Part shown: piece after piece, positions 1 through 6,085 of the stretch | How positions within the stretch are numbered: the stretch's first letter is position 1 | Layout of the letters: every line of letters starts with the position of its first letter | Assembly: GCA_029557025.1 (NCBI GenBank) | Contig: JAKPRU010000859.1 | Location: forward strand, 1 to 6,904 | Direction: 5' to 3' | DNA: 6,904 nucleotides | Source of the DNA: Candidatus Omnitrophota bacterium | GTDB lineage: Bacteria > Hinthialibacterota > Hinthialibacteria > Hinthialibacterales > JAKPRU01 | Made by a program: the position numbers and the translations under genes | Notes under the pieces: generated by a model | Told to the model about the DNA's origin: nothing | The model's input: the letters and a program-made list of their open reading frames with translations, nothing else | The model's database searches: none

Positions 1-1
1 G

Positions 2-283
2 ACCCGATTTAACGAGTCACCGGCAGAAATAGGAATTCGCTTTGTGTACCGGACGGGAGAAGGCCTTCTAAATCTGACCGTCGAGCCGATGATTTGTTCC
101 ACATGCGATGCTGACCCGAAGCGCAATTTCGTTTTTGCCGCGAATTTCCACTATGATGTGTCTGACCCAAACCCGGGAGTCAGGATCGACCGAACACTAG
201 CCGTTATTGCAAAATGGAAAGACCTTGTCGAATCCTATCGTCGATTCATAGACGAATCGTTCTTGAAGGAGACTACGGAATGA
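2..283 (+). CDS. 3' end of an uncharacterised protein, possibly TIGR04255-like (5' end outside window)
   Basis: The frame is open from the first complete codon of the window to a TGA at 281-283, so this is the C-terminal 93 residues of a longer protein. A GTG at 44 could serve as a start, but nothing favours it because the frame continues upstream without a stop. The visible part has alternating hydrophobic beta-like stretches (GIRFVYRTGEG, NFVFAANFHYDV) followed by a C-terminal helix-like segment (AVIAKWKDLVESYRRFIDESF). That strand-then-helix ending resembles, from memory, the C-terminus of the sporadically distributed TIGR04255 family, whose function is unknown. The resemblance is an impression, not an alignment. 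Its stop overlaps the start of the next gene by ATGA, which points to one transcript and coupled translation. Confidence 0.7.
   Translation, partial: TRFNESPAEIGIRFVYRTGEGLLNLTVEPMICSTCDADPKRNFVFAANFHYDVSDPNPGVRIDRTLAVIAKWKDLVESYRRFIDESFLKETTE
265..271 (+). promoter_or_regulatory. Shine-Dalgarno site for the second gene
   Basis: GAAGGAG lies 8 bases before the ATG at 280. It sits inside the 3' end of the preceding gene. It decides the start of the next gene: 280, with the ATGA overlap, rather than the longer in-frame ATG at 214, which lies deep inside the upstream coding region. Confidence 0.7.
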
Positions 284-831
284 CAGTAGACATCTGGAGT
301 GTGTATGAGCAAACTGCTCTGCCGAAGATATTGCGGTTCCTCACAGCAGACCGATTGTGTGCAGAAGATACGGAGGAGGCACCCCACCGGACCTCCACTC
401 AATATGTTTATATTTCTTCGCGCAATTTGCGCGCAATCCTAAGTAATCTGAGGAACCGCTTTCGTTATACCCCCGATGACCTGACAGAGTATTCTGCGCT
501 CCGATCCTGGAAAAATACACGTCCCCCCCTACCCTTTGATTGGCAAAACGAACCAAGTTTGGATCGGCGTGTACTAACGTCTGCCTCATCCTGTTTTTCT
601 GACCCGGTTGAGCCGACTGTTGAAACACGACTCGATGCGGCGGTTCCGCAATATGATTTGGGAGATGAAGAGGAATTCGCTGAGTTGGAACTGGATTATC
701 GATCAATGAATTCCCTTTCGCATTTAGAGGTTCCATCGAATGTTGACTGGAGTCATGTATTTACCGAAGCACCATATAATCCTCATTTGTTCACATATCA
801 ATATGACATCGAGCGCGAGGATGAACTATAA
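280..831 (+). CDS. Uncharacterised acidic protein, 183 aa
   Basis: I do not recognise this protein. The chosen start is the ATG at 280, overlapping the previous TGA as ATGA and preceded by GAAGGAG; an in-frame ATG at 214 would add 22 residues overlapping the upstream gene. By hand count it has 33 Asp/Glu against 17 Lys/Arg, with the acid concentrated in the second half (DLGDEEEFAELELDY around residues 127-141) and a very acidic C-terminus (DIEREDEL). The N-terminal half is mixed and basic-hydrophobic (SSRNLRAILSNLRNRFRY). There is no signal peptide, membrane segment or known catalytic motif. The next gene starts directly after its stop codon. The packing suggests that it works with its two neighbours, perhaps as a partner protein, which is inference only. 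Confidence 0.75.
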   Translation: MTVDIWSVYEQTALPKILRFLTADRLCAEDTEEAPHRTSTQYVYISSRNLRAILSNLRNRFRYTPDDLTEYSALRSWKNTRPPLPFDWQNEPSLDRRVLTSASSCFSDPVEPTVETRLDAAVPQYDLGDEEEFAELELDYRSMNSLSHLEVPSNVDWSHVFTEAPYNPHLFTYQYDIEREDEL

Positions 832-1467
832 ATGGACTTCTATTCTTCTCCAAGTAAGGGAACCGAGGATTCGCCTTGCTTGAAACAGGGGGATATTCTT
901 TGGCCCATTGCATTCTTTCGATCTTCCATCTCCGAATCTCAGATCCTGATTGAAGGAGCGCTGTCCCCGCAGAAAAAGGATATAACGACCATCAGGAGCA
1001 TTTCTTCACAAGCGAAAATATTAGCGAACCTGGAAATGTCTATAGGAATTGTGTTGAACCAGTCGTGTGACTTGACCGGGAAGCCCGGTAGGGAAAAACC
1101 CATTTTGATAGCAAGAGTCCTTCCATGCAATGAACGCATCAGAAATTTCCGCACGGACTCCATTGAAAGACGTGTCCAGAGTATTAAAGCACTAATCAAT
1201 CCGGGTCGCTGCCCATCCCTCTTTTACCTTCCCAAGTATACTAATAATGAATTCTCGATGGTGGAATCCGTCGTCGATCTTCTGGAAGTTCAATGTTTCC
1301 CGTCGATGGACCTGCATACTCTTACTGCGTCCTGCCTGCGCGTGCGCCTCTCCGATGAGGCGTTACGGGCGTTTCAGGAACGTTTGGCCTACTGTTTTGG
1401 CCGTTTTGGCGCTCCCGATCATCTGTATTACACAGAAGAGGAATGGAATCTCGCGAAAAATCCGTGA
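832..1467 (+). CDS. Uncharacterised protein with QGDIL and LNQSCDL motifs, 211 aa
   Basis: The ATG at 832 follows the previous TAA with no spacer. GAGG at 817-820 is a weak and distant ribosome site, so translational coupling is likely. Visible landmarks are QGDIL (residues 19-23), a hydrophobic strand running into LNQSCDL (residues 75-81), a following strand ILIARVLP, and a C-terminal helix-rich end (LSDEALRAFQERLAYCFGRFGAP). From memory, short bacterial proteins with a hydrophobic strand followed by a Q-(S/D/T)-CD-(L/I) motif and a similar C-terminus occur sporadically in accessory regions, without a known function. The Cys79-Asp80 pair could be a functional site, but this is not shown. There is no signal peptide or transmembrane segment, so it is probably cytoplasmic. 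The gene is AT-richer than the large gene after it. Confidence 0.8.
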   Translation: MDFYSSPSKGTEDSPCLKQGDILWPIAFFRSSISESQILIEGALSPQKKDITTIRSISSQAKILANLEMSIGIVLNQSCDLTGKPGREKPILIARVLPCNERIRNFRTDSIERRVQSIKALINPGRCPSLFYLPKYTNNEFSMVESVVDLLEVQCFPSMDLHTLTASCLRVRLSDEALRAFQERLAYCFGRFGAPDHLYYTEEEWNLAKNP

Positions 1468-1511
1468 TTCATCACAGAGTTCCCTTGCGAACACCCATAC
1501 CGGCTCGTTTT

Positions 1512-1516
1512 GGAGG
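1512..1516 (+). promoter_or_regulatory. Shine-Dalgarno site for the DUF5107/TPR gene
   Basis: GGAGG lies 5 bases before the ATG at 1522. It overlaps an alternative TTG start at 1510 and so argues for 1522. Starting at 1522 also gives a cleaner signal peptide, beginning MRIR. Confidence 0.75.
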
Positions 1517-1521
1517 CATCC

Positions 1522-4506
1522 ATGCGTATTCGATTTCTTATCCCTCTCACTCTTCCCTTCCTTGCTTTAGCCGCTACCGCCGAAACAGTAAAGGTCTGGG
1601 AAGACCAACTCGCCATCCCGACCTATGCCTGGCATCCGGGCAGCATCGACCCGGTGTTTCCCGCCGTCGAGGGAAACAACATTTATCCTTACACGCTACA
1701 GGATCGGCTTGGCGACACCAAAACGGACCGCACATACCGCGCCCTCTTTGTGGAGAATGAATACTTGCGTGTTTGCGTGCTGCCGGAACTGGGCGGGCAT
1801 GTCTATGAGATAATCAACAAGAGCATCGATAAACCGGTGTTTTATGTGAATCATGTTATCAAACCCAACCTGCTCGCCATGCGCGGCGCATGGATCTCCG
1901 GCGGTGTGGAGTGGAACACCGGCCCCACGGGCCATACCGCGACCTGTGTGGAACCCATCGAAAGTTGCCTTTTAAACAATGCGGACGGCAGCGCGTCCAT
2001 TGTCGTCGGCCATGTGGAACGTATTTTCCGAACGCACTGGACAGTTGTGCTGACACTTCAGCCGGGAATGGCAGCGCTCGATGAACGAATCCGATTATTT
2101 AACGCTCAGGATGAGGTCCATCCATACTATTTCTGGAACAATACGGCCATGCCCAATACCGACGGCTTTCAATTCATCTACCCCATGACACTCGGCACGG
2201 ATCATGCCGGAACGAGTTTCTACACATGGCCGATTGACGAACGGGGTGTCGATTTATCTTATGCAAAAAACCACCCGGGACCAAGTTCGATTTTCGCTTA
2301 TGAATGCGACCAGGATTTCTTCGGATCTTACGATCATTTACTGCATCGCGGAGTTGTTGCTACCGCCAATCATTACCTGTTGCCCGGCAAGAAAGCATGG
2401 ACTTGGGGGCAATCCGAAGACTCCAAACTGCGTCAGAGCCTTCTCACGGATGACGACGGTCCGTATAACGAGGTGCAAACCGGCCCCTTGCGGACCCAAG
2501 CCGATTTCGGATTTCTCCAACCGCACCAAGTCCTCGAATGGACAGAGCGGTGGTATCCCGTACACGACCTGGAAGGATTCAACTATGCCAATCGTGAGGC
2601 CGCGTTTCATGTAACCGAGGAGACCGGGGAGCTGCTCATCCGCTTTTTGACTACTTCATGTACAGGAAAAGGATCGCTGACCGTCTCCGCAGTCGGAAAC
2701 AGCGCATCGTACCCTGTCGATCCCACACCGAAAGAACCGACGGTGATCCATCATCCGACCAACAGAAGTAAAGGTCCCTGGCGCATTACCTTGATCGACA
2801 GGAACGGCCGTGAGAGGGCTTCTTTTGTGCACCCGTTACCGCTCCCTGTCCGCAGGCCGCCCGCGCTGCCGACACCGATACCGGAAGAGAAAAAGACGGC
2901 TTATGATCTCTGGCTTGACGGGCAGGTATTGGACAAGCAATCTCAGCCGGCCCTGGCGCGGGAACAATATCGGAAGGCGCTGGAAAAAGATCCCGCATTC
3001 GGCCCGGCGCTGTGTTCATTGGCCGTGTTGGACCTGGAGTCGGGAAAATACGAAACCGCGTGTAAATATGCGGCTCAGGCCGTGGAACGAAATCCGGATT
3101 TGGGAATGGGGTGGTATTGGCTTTCGGTGGGCCGGCTGCGAAGCGGGTTTGACGATCAAGCCGAAGAGTCGGCCTGGAAAGCGGTTCGGTTCCCCGAATC
3201 CTCCGCGCTCGGCTACAGTGTGTTGGCTCGCTTGGCGGTTCGATCCGGCCGGTTGGGTCATGCCGTCTCTCTTTCTCTGGAAGCACTACAGCGAAATGAT
3301 CGCGATCTGGTCAGCCGAGATGTACTCGCCGCCGCGTTGTTCCTGCTTGGTGAGAAAGAAGATGCGGCCGCAACCGCGGAGACCGTCTTGAATGATAATC
3401 CGCTGGACCTGGCCGCGCACAGTATCCGTTACTTGTCGGCGAATTCCGATAGAGATCGAAAAGGCGCGCTGGAAAAGTTGAGACGAGTTGTTCGCGATGA
3501 GCCGCAGAATGTACTGGAAATGGCCGCGTTCTGGATCAATCTGCGTCGGTATGAACCGGCGGCGGAACTTCTCAATGATCTTTATCTGGAGAAACGCGCT
3601 TCCGGTGAGGGCCATCCTGTTGCCTGGTACTACGCCGGTTGGCTTGCATACAAGAGAGGACAATCCGAGCAGGCAAGGAAGTACTGGAAATCCGCGCAGG
3701 AGTGTTCGCCGACCTATGTGTTCCCGCATCGGCTGGAGACCATTCCGATCCTTCGCGCTGCGCTGGATGCCGATCCCCAGGATAGCCGCGCGGCGCTGTA
3801 TTTGGGGAACCTGTTGTTCGCCAAAGGACAATTAGAGGAGGGTCGCAAGTATTGGGAGAAATCGGTAGAGATTTCCCCGTCGTCCAGTGTGGCATTTCGT
3901 AACCTGGGTCTCGCGGCGAACAAGATCGACGGCGACCGCAGGAAAGCCATCAAGTACTACGAAAAAGCGCTGCAATGCAATCCCGAAGACCCGATCCTGT
4001 ACCGTGACCTGGCCGAACTGTTTCATGCCGAGGGCAAACCGAGGGAAGCCATTGCGCTCCTGGAAAAGGGATCTCGATTGCCCTTTCCTCGGCGAGACTC
4101 CACGGAAATGCTGGCGCGTCTTTACCTGGAGCAGGGCATGTATCCCGAGGCGATTCGGTTTTTGGAAACCACGGTCTTCCAGAACTGGGAGAACCAGTTC
4201 ACCAGTCATGAATTGTTTGTGAAGGCCCATCTGGAACAGGGGAAACAACTACTGCAAGGCGGTGATCCAAAAGGCGCGCTGGAACATTTCGACAAATCTC
4301 TGACTTTCCCTAAAAATCTGGCTGTGGAACGCGGGCCGCACATCCGAGAAGCCAATTCCCATTACTGGAGAGGAATGGCGCTGAAAGCCTTGGGGCGCTT
4401 GGATGAAGCAAAGGAGGCTTTTCAGGCGGCCGTAGCGGAGCCGGAATCCCCCGATCATAAGGAAAGCCGGGAAAAAGCGGCAAAAGAATTAGCCGAGATG
4501 AAATAG
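1522..4506 (+). CDS. Exported DUF5107 domain protein with C-terminal tetratricopeptide repeats, 994 aa
   Basis: The start is the ATG at 1522 behind GGAGG; a TTG at 1510 would add only four residues. Residues 1-20 form a Sec signal peptide: MRIR, a hydrophobic core, then ATA before E21 as the likely signal peptidase I site, with no lipobox. Residues about 60-370 match what I know of DUF5107, a beta-rich galactose-mutarotase-like domain: PELGG at 88-92, GGVEWN at 127-132 with GH at 137-138, and HPYYFWNN at 200-207. A smaller beta segment (about 370-435) and a proline-rich linker (about 438-454) follow. Residues about 461-985 are a helical array of TPR units with recurring W/Y-G-A-F-A/P spacing. 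Such proteins have no established reaction. Carbohydrate binding in the periplasm, with the TPR array as a protein scaffold, is inference. The gene lies 54 bp after the left trio and converges on the sigma54 regulator gene. Confidence 0.9.
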   Translation: MRIRFLIPLTLPFLALAATAETVKVWEDQLAIPTYAWHPGSIDPVFPAVEGNNIYPYTLQDRLGDTKTDRTYRALFVENEYLRVCVLPELGGHVYEIINKSIDKPVFYVNHVIKPNLLAMRGAWISGGVEWNTGPTGHTATCVEPIESCLLNNADGSASIVVGHVERIFRTHWTVVLTLQPGMAALDERIRLFNAQDEVHPYYFWNNTAMPNTDGFQFIYPMTLGTDHAGTSFYTWPIDERGVDLSYAKNHPGPSSIFAYECDQDFFGSYDHLLHRGVVATANHYLLPGKKAWTWGQSEDSKLRQSLLTDDDGPYNEVQTGPLRTQADFGFLQPHQVLEWTERWYPVHDLEGFNYANREAAFHVTEETGELLIRFLTTSCTGKGSLTVSAVGNSASYPVDPTPKEPTVIHHPTNRSKGPWRITLIDRNGRERASFVHPLPLPVRRPPALPTPIPEEKKTAYDLWLDGQVLDKQSQPALAREQYRKALEKDPAFGPALCSLAVLDLESGKYETACKYAAQAVERNPDLGMGWYWLSVGRLRSGFDDQAEESAWKAVRFPESSALGYSVLARLAVRSGRLGHAVSLSLEALQRNDRDLVSRDVLAAALFLLGEKEDAAATAETVLNDNPLDLAAHSIRYLSANSDRDRKGALEKLRRVVRDEPQNVLEMAAFWINLRRYEPAAELLNDLYLEKRASGEGHPVAWYYAGWLAYKRGQSEQARKYWKSAQECSPTYVFPHRLETIPILRAALDADPQDSRAALYLGNLLFAKGQLEEGRKYWEKSVEISPSSSVAFRNLGLAANKIDGDRRKAIKYYEKALQCNPEDPILYRDLAELFHAEGKPREAIALLEKGSRLPFPRRDSTEMLARLYLEQGMYPEAIRFLETTVFQNWENQFTSHELFVKAHLEQGKQLLQGGDPKGALEHFDKSLTFPKNLAVERGPHIREANSHYWRGMALKALGRLDEAKEAFQAAVAEPESPDHKESREKAAKELAEMK

Positions 4507-4529
4507 TCGAGAGGGAATAATCCGGGCGG

Positions 4530-4548
4530 CACAGGCTTCCGGCCTGTG
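4530..4548. repeat. Short palindrome between convergent genes (REP-like or terminator stem)
   Basis: CACAGGC, a 5-base loop TTCCG, and GCCTGTG form a perfect 7-bp stem. It lies 24 bases past the stop of the DUF5107 gene and 10 bases from the stop of the convergent regulator gene. Neither strand has a following T-run, so it does not meet the standard intrinsic terminator pattern. It could still slow RNA polymerase or protect 3' ends from both sides. From memory, stems of nearly the same sequence recur between genes in several PVC-group genomes, which would make it a dispersed extragenic palindrome. Only one copy is visible here. Confidence 0.55.
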
Positions 4549-4557
4549 ATGGGGAAA

Positions 4558-5925
4558 CTACAGGGTCTTGTAATCGATATTGTATTTTCGGATTTTGCTA
4601 TAGAGGGTCCGGCGCGAGATACCCAACAATTCGGCCGCATGGGATAAATGACCCTTGGTAATCAGCAAGGCCTTCTCGATTTGCCGACGCTCGCCTTCCT
4701 CCAGCGACAAGGGCAGAATTTCCCCCGCCGACAGATCCGGCGCCATTCGTTCCGGCGCGAGGATCTCGGGCGGAAGGCTCTTGCGCTGAAGGAGATTCTG
4801 TTCCCGAAGCAGGTAGGCTCGCTCGATGGCGCTGCGCAGCTGTCGCACATTCCCCGGCCAGGAGTACGCCATCAGGGTTTCCAGAAATCCCGGCTCACAC
4901 TTCGGCAACATCTTTCCTCCGCAAAGAGTCTCTAAAAAGTGCCGGACCAGGATCGGAATGTCCTCTTTGTGATCGCGCAACGGTGGTACGGTAAGCGTAA
5001 TCACATTCAAACGGTAATAGAGATCCTCCCGAAAGTTCCCGGATTCAATCTCTTTCAGCAGATTCTGGTTGGTCGCCGCAAGGACCCTGACATCGATGTG
5101 GTAGGTGTCATCCCCTCCAACAGGCCGGATCTCGCCGGTTTCGAGAGTTCGAAGCAATTTCGCCTGAAGTTCCTGCGAAACGCTGCCGATCTCATCCAGA
5201 AAAATCGTCCCCCGGTGCGCATTGGCGAAAAGACCCCGTCGATCCTGGGTCGCGCCGGTAAACGCACCCCGTGTATGACCGAACAGCTCGCTTTCAAGGA
5301 TATTGGACGCCAGGGCATGACAGTTGACCTTTACAAGCCGCTCGTGAGATCGCGAGGAAAGCGTGTGGATGGCCTGCGCAACAAGTTCTTTTCCCACTCC
5401 GCTCTCGCCCTGGATCAGCACGGTACTTTCGCTGTCGGCTACCCGGCGGATCAGCGCGAACAGATTCTCCATGGTCTTGCTTTTGCCGATGATTTGATCC
5501 AGCCCCTGAGATTCCTGCAGCTGCTTCCGCATTTCGTAGTTTTCGGTCAGGAGCCGGCTTTGTTTCAGTCCCTTCTCGACAAAAACCAGTACCTCACGGG
5601 CATTGAACGGCTTGGTGAGAAAATGGTACGCGCCCTCTCGCATGGCCTCCACCGCCGCCGCAATTGTCGCATGGCCCGTCATCATGATCACAATCAGATT
5701 CGGATCGATCCGAAGAGCCTCCCGCATCAGTGCAATGCCGTCCATATCGCCCATTCGCAGATCGGTGATCAGCAGGTTGTACTTGGCGGGATGAATCATC
5801 GGAAGAGCCTCCTCACCGCTGTATGCCTCATCCGTCTCCACCTCAAGGGGTTCAAGGAGAGTCTTGAGCAGGTGAATCGTTTCCGGCTCATCATCCACAA
5901 TCAGAATGCGTGATGGATCAGTCAC
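4558..5925 (-). CDS. Sigma54-dependent NtrC-family response regulator, 455 aa
   Basis: This is a complete enhancer-binding transcription activator. The receiver domain (about 1-120) has D11-D12, the phospho-acceptor D55, T83 and K105. The AAA+ domain (about 144-370) has Walker A GESGVGKE at 173-180, ESELFGH at 211-217, the sigma54-contacting GAFTGA loop at 220-225, Walker B GTIFLDE at 239-245, the arginine-finger region FREDLYYRLNV at 298-308, and WPGNVRQL at 356-363. A Fis-type helix-turn-helix sits at about 429-448 (HAAELLGISRRTLYSKIRKY). All the residues needed for phosphorylation, ATP hydrolysis and sigma54 contact are present, and the length is typical. The start is a GTG at 5925 with GAGGAAGG nine bases upstream. 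No histidine kinase gene is visible beside it, so the cognate sensor and the target promoters are unknown. Confidence 0.96.
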   Translation of the reverse strand: MTDPSRILIVDDEPETIHLLKTLLEPLEVETDEAYSGEEALPMIHPAKYNLLITDLRMGDMDGIALMREALRIDPNLIVIMMTGHATIAAAVEAMREGAYHFLTKPFNAREVLVFVEKGLKQSRLLTENYEMRKQLQESQGLDQIIGKSKTMENLFALIRRVADSESTVLIQGESGVGKELVAQAIHTLSSRSHERLVKVNCHALASNILESELFGHTRGAFTGATQDRRGLFANAHRGTIFLDEIGSVSQELQAKLLRTLETGEIRPVGGDDTYHIDVRVLAATNQNLLKEIESGNFREDLYYRLNVITLTVPPLRDHKEDIPILVRHFLETLCGGKMLPKCEPGFLETLMAYSWPGNVRQLRSAIERAYLLREQNLLQRKSLPPEILAPERMAPDLSAGEILPLSLEEGERRQIEKALLITKGHLSHAAELLGISRRTLYSKIRKYNIDYKTL

Positions 5926-6085
5926 GGGCGAGAACCTTCCTCATGGACAATACGATGTACCACATGCACCGTGATGAAAACGGTCCTTTCAAACAGGCAC
6001 ACCTGATTTCCTGCATAAGCGTCGGATATTTTTCATTTACGATTTGTCTACCGTTATTGAATGAATACATCGCGGCGATAATCAT
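5918..6085 (-). CDS. Possible 55-aa protein between the methyltransferase and the regulator
   Basis: This is a candidate small gene, otherwise the space is a 156-bp gap. Its ATG at 6085-6083 overlaps the methyltransferase TGA as ATGA and has purine-rich AGGAAAAGGA just upstream. It ends at 5918, overlapping the regulator's GTG start by 8 bases. The product (MIIAAMYSFNNGRQIV...) has three cysteines (29, 31, 40) and no motif I know. The two overlaps are what one expects of a gene inside an operon, but an open frame of this size arises easily by chance, and the composition is not clearly coding. The alternative reading is a plain intergenic spacer holding the regulator's promoter. Confidence 0.25.
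   Translation of the reverse strand: MIIAAMYSFNNGRQIVNEKYPTLMQEIRCACLKGPFSSRCMWYIVLSMRKVLARD
5935..5942 (-). promoter_or_regulatory. Shine-Dalgarno site for the sigma54 regulator
   Basis: On the minus strand GAGGAAGG lies 9 bases before the GTG at 5925. It supports GTG as the start, because the only nearby upstream ATG on this strand (just behind 5945) is in a different frame that ends at a TGA at 5918-5920. Confidence 0.65.
5968..5984. repeat. Small inverted repeat upstream of the regulator gene
   Basis: ACCGT, seven bases, and ACGGT form an imperfectly placed dyad about 45-60 bases before the regulator's start codon. It could be an operator half-site pair or a weak hairpin. It is short enough to be chance, and no clear -35/-10 or -24/-12 promoter accompanies it. 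Confidence 0.2.

Noticed and set aside
214..279. Upstream ATG at 214 as the start of the 183-aa gene
   Set aside because: It would overlap the preceding gene by 70 bases. The ATG at 280 has a good ribosome site and the ATGA junction.
341..736. Open frame on the minus strand across the 183-aa gene
   Set aside because: It lacks a convincing ribosome site and breaks the overlapping layout of the + strand genes.
1398..1412. Possible -24/-12 sigma54 promoter ahead of the DUF5107 gene
   Set aside because: Only the GG and GC positions match at the correct spacing. The -12 element lacks TT, and the site is inside the 211-aa coding region, so chance is the simpler explanation.
1464..1475. GTGA-ttca-TCAC hairpin at the end of the 211-aa gene as a terminator
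   Set aside because: The four-base-pair stem is too weak, and no T-run follows.
2786..3286. Minus-strand open frame within the TPR region
   Set aside because: It is a proline/arginine-rich shadow of the TPR coding sequence, without domain features.
4939..5913. Long open frame on the + strand opposite the sigma54 regulator
   Set aside because: It is antisense to a gene with every expected domain motif. Its translation has no recognisable domain, and open antisense frames are common in GC-rich codon-biased genes.
5945..5966. Possible -24/-12 promoter (TGGTAC on the minus strand) ahead of the regulator
   Set aside because: The -24-like half is present, but no GC falls at the correct -12 spacing.
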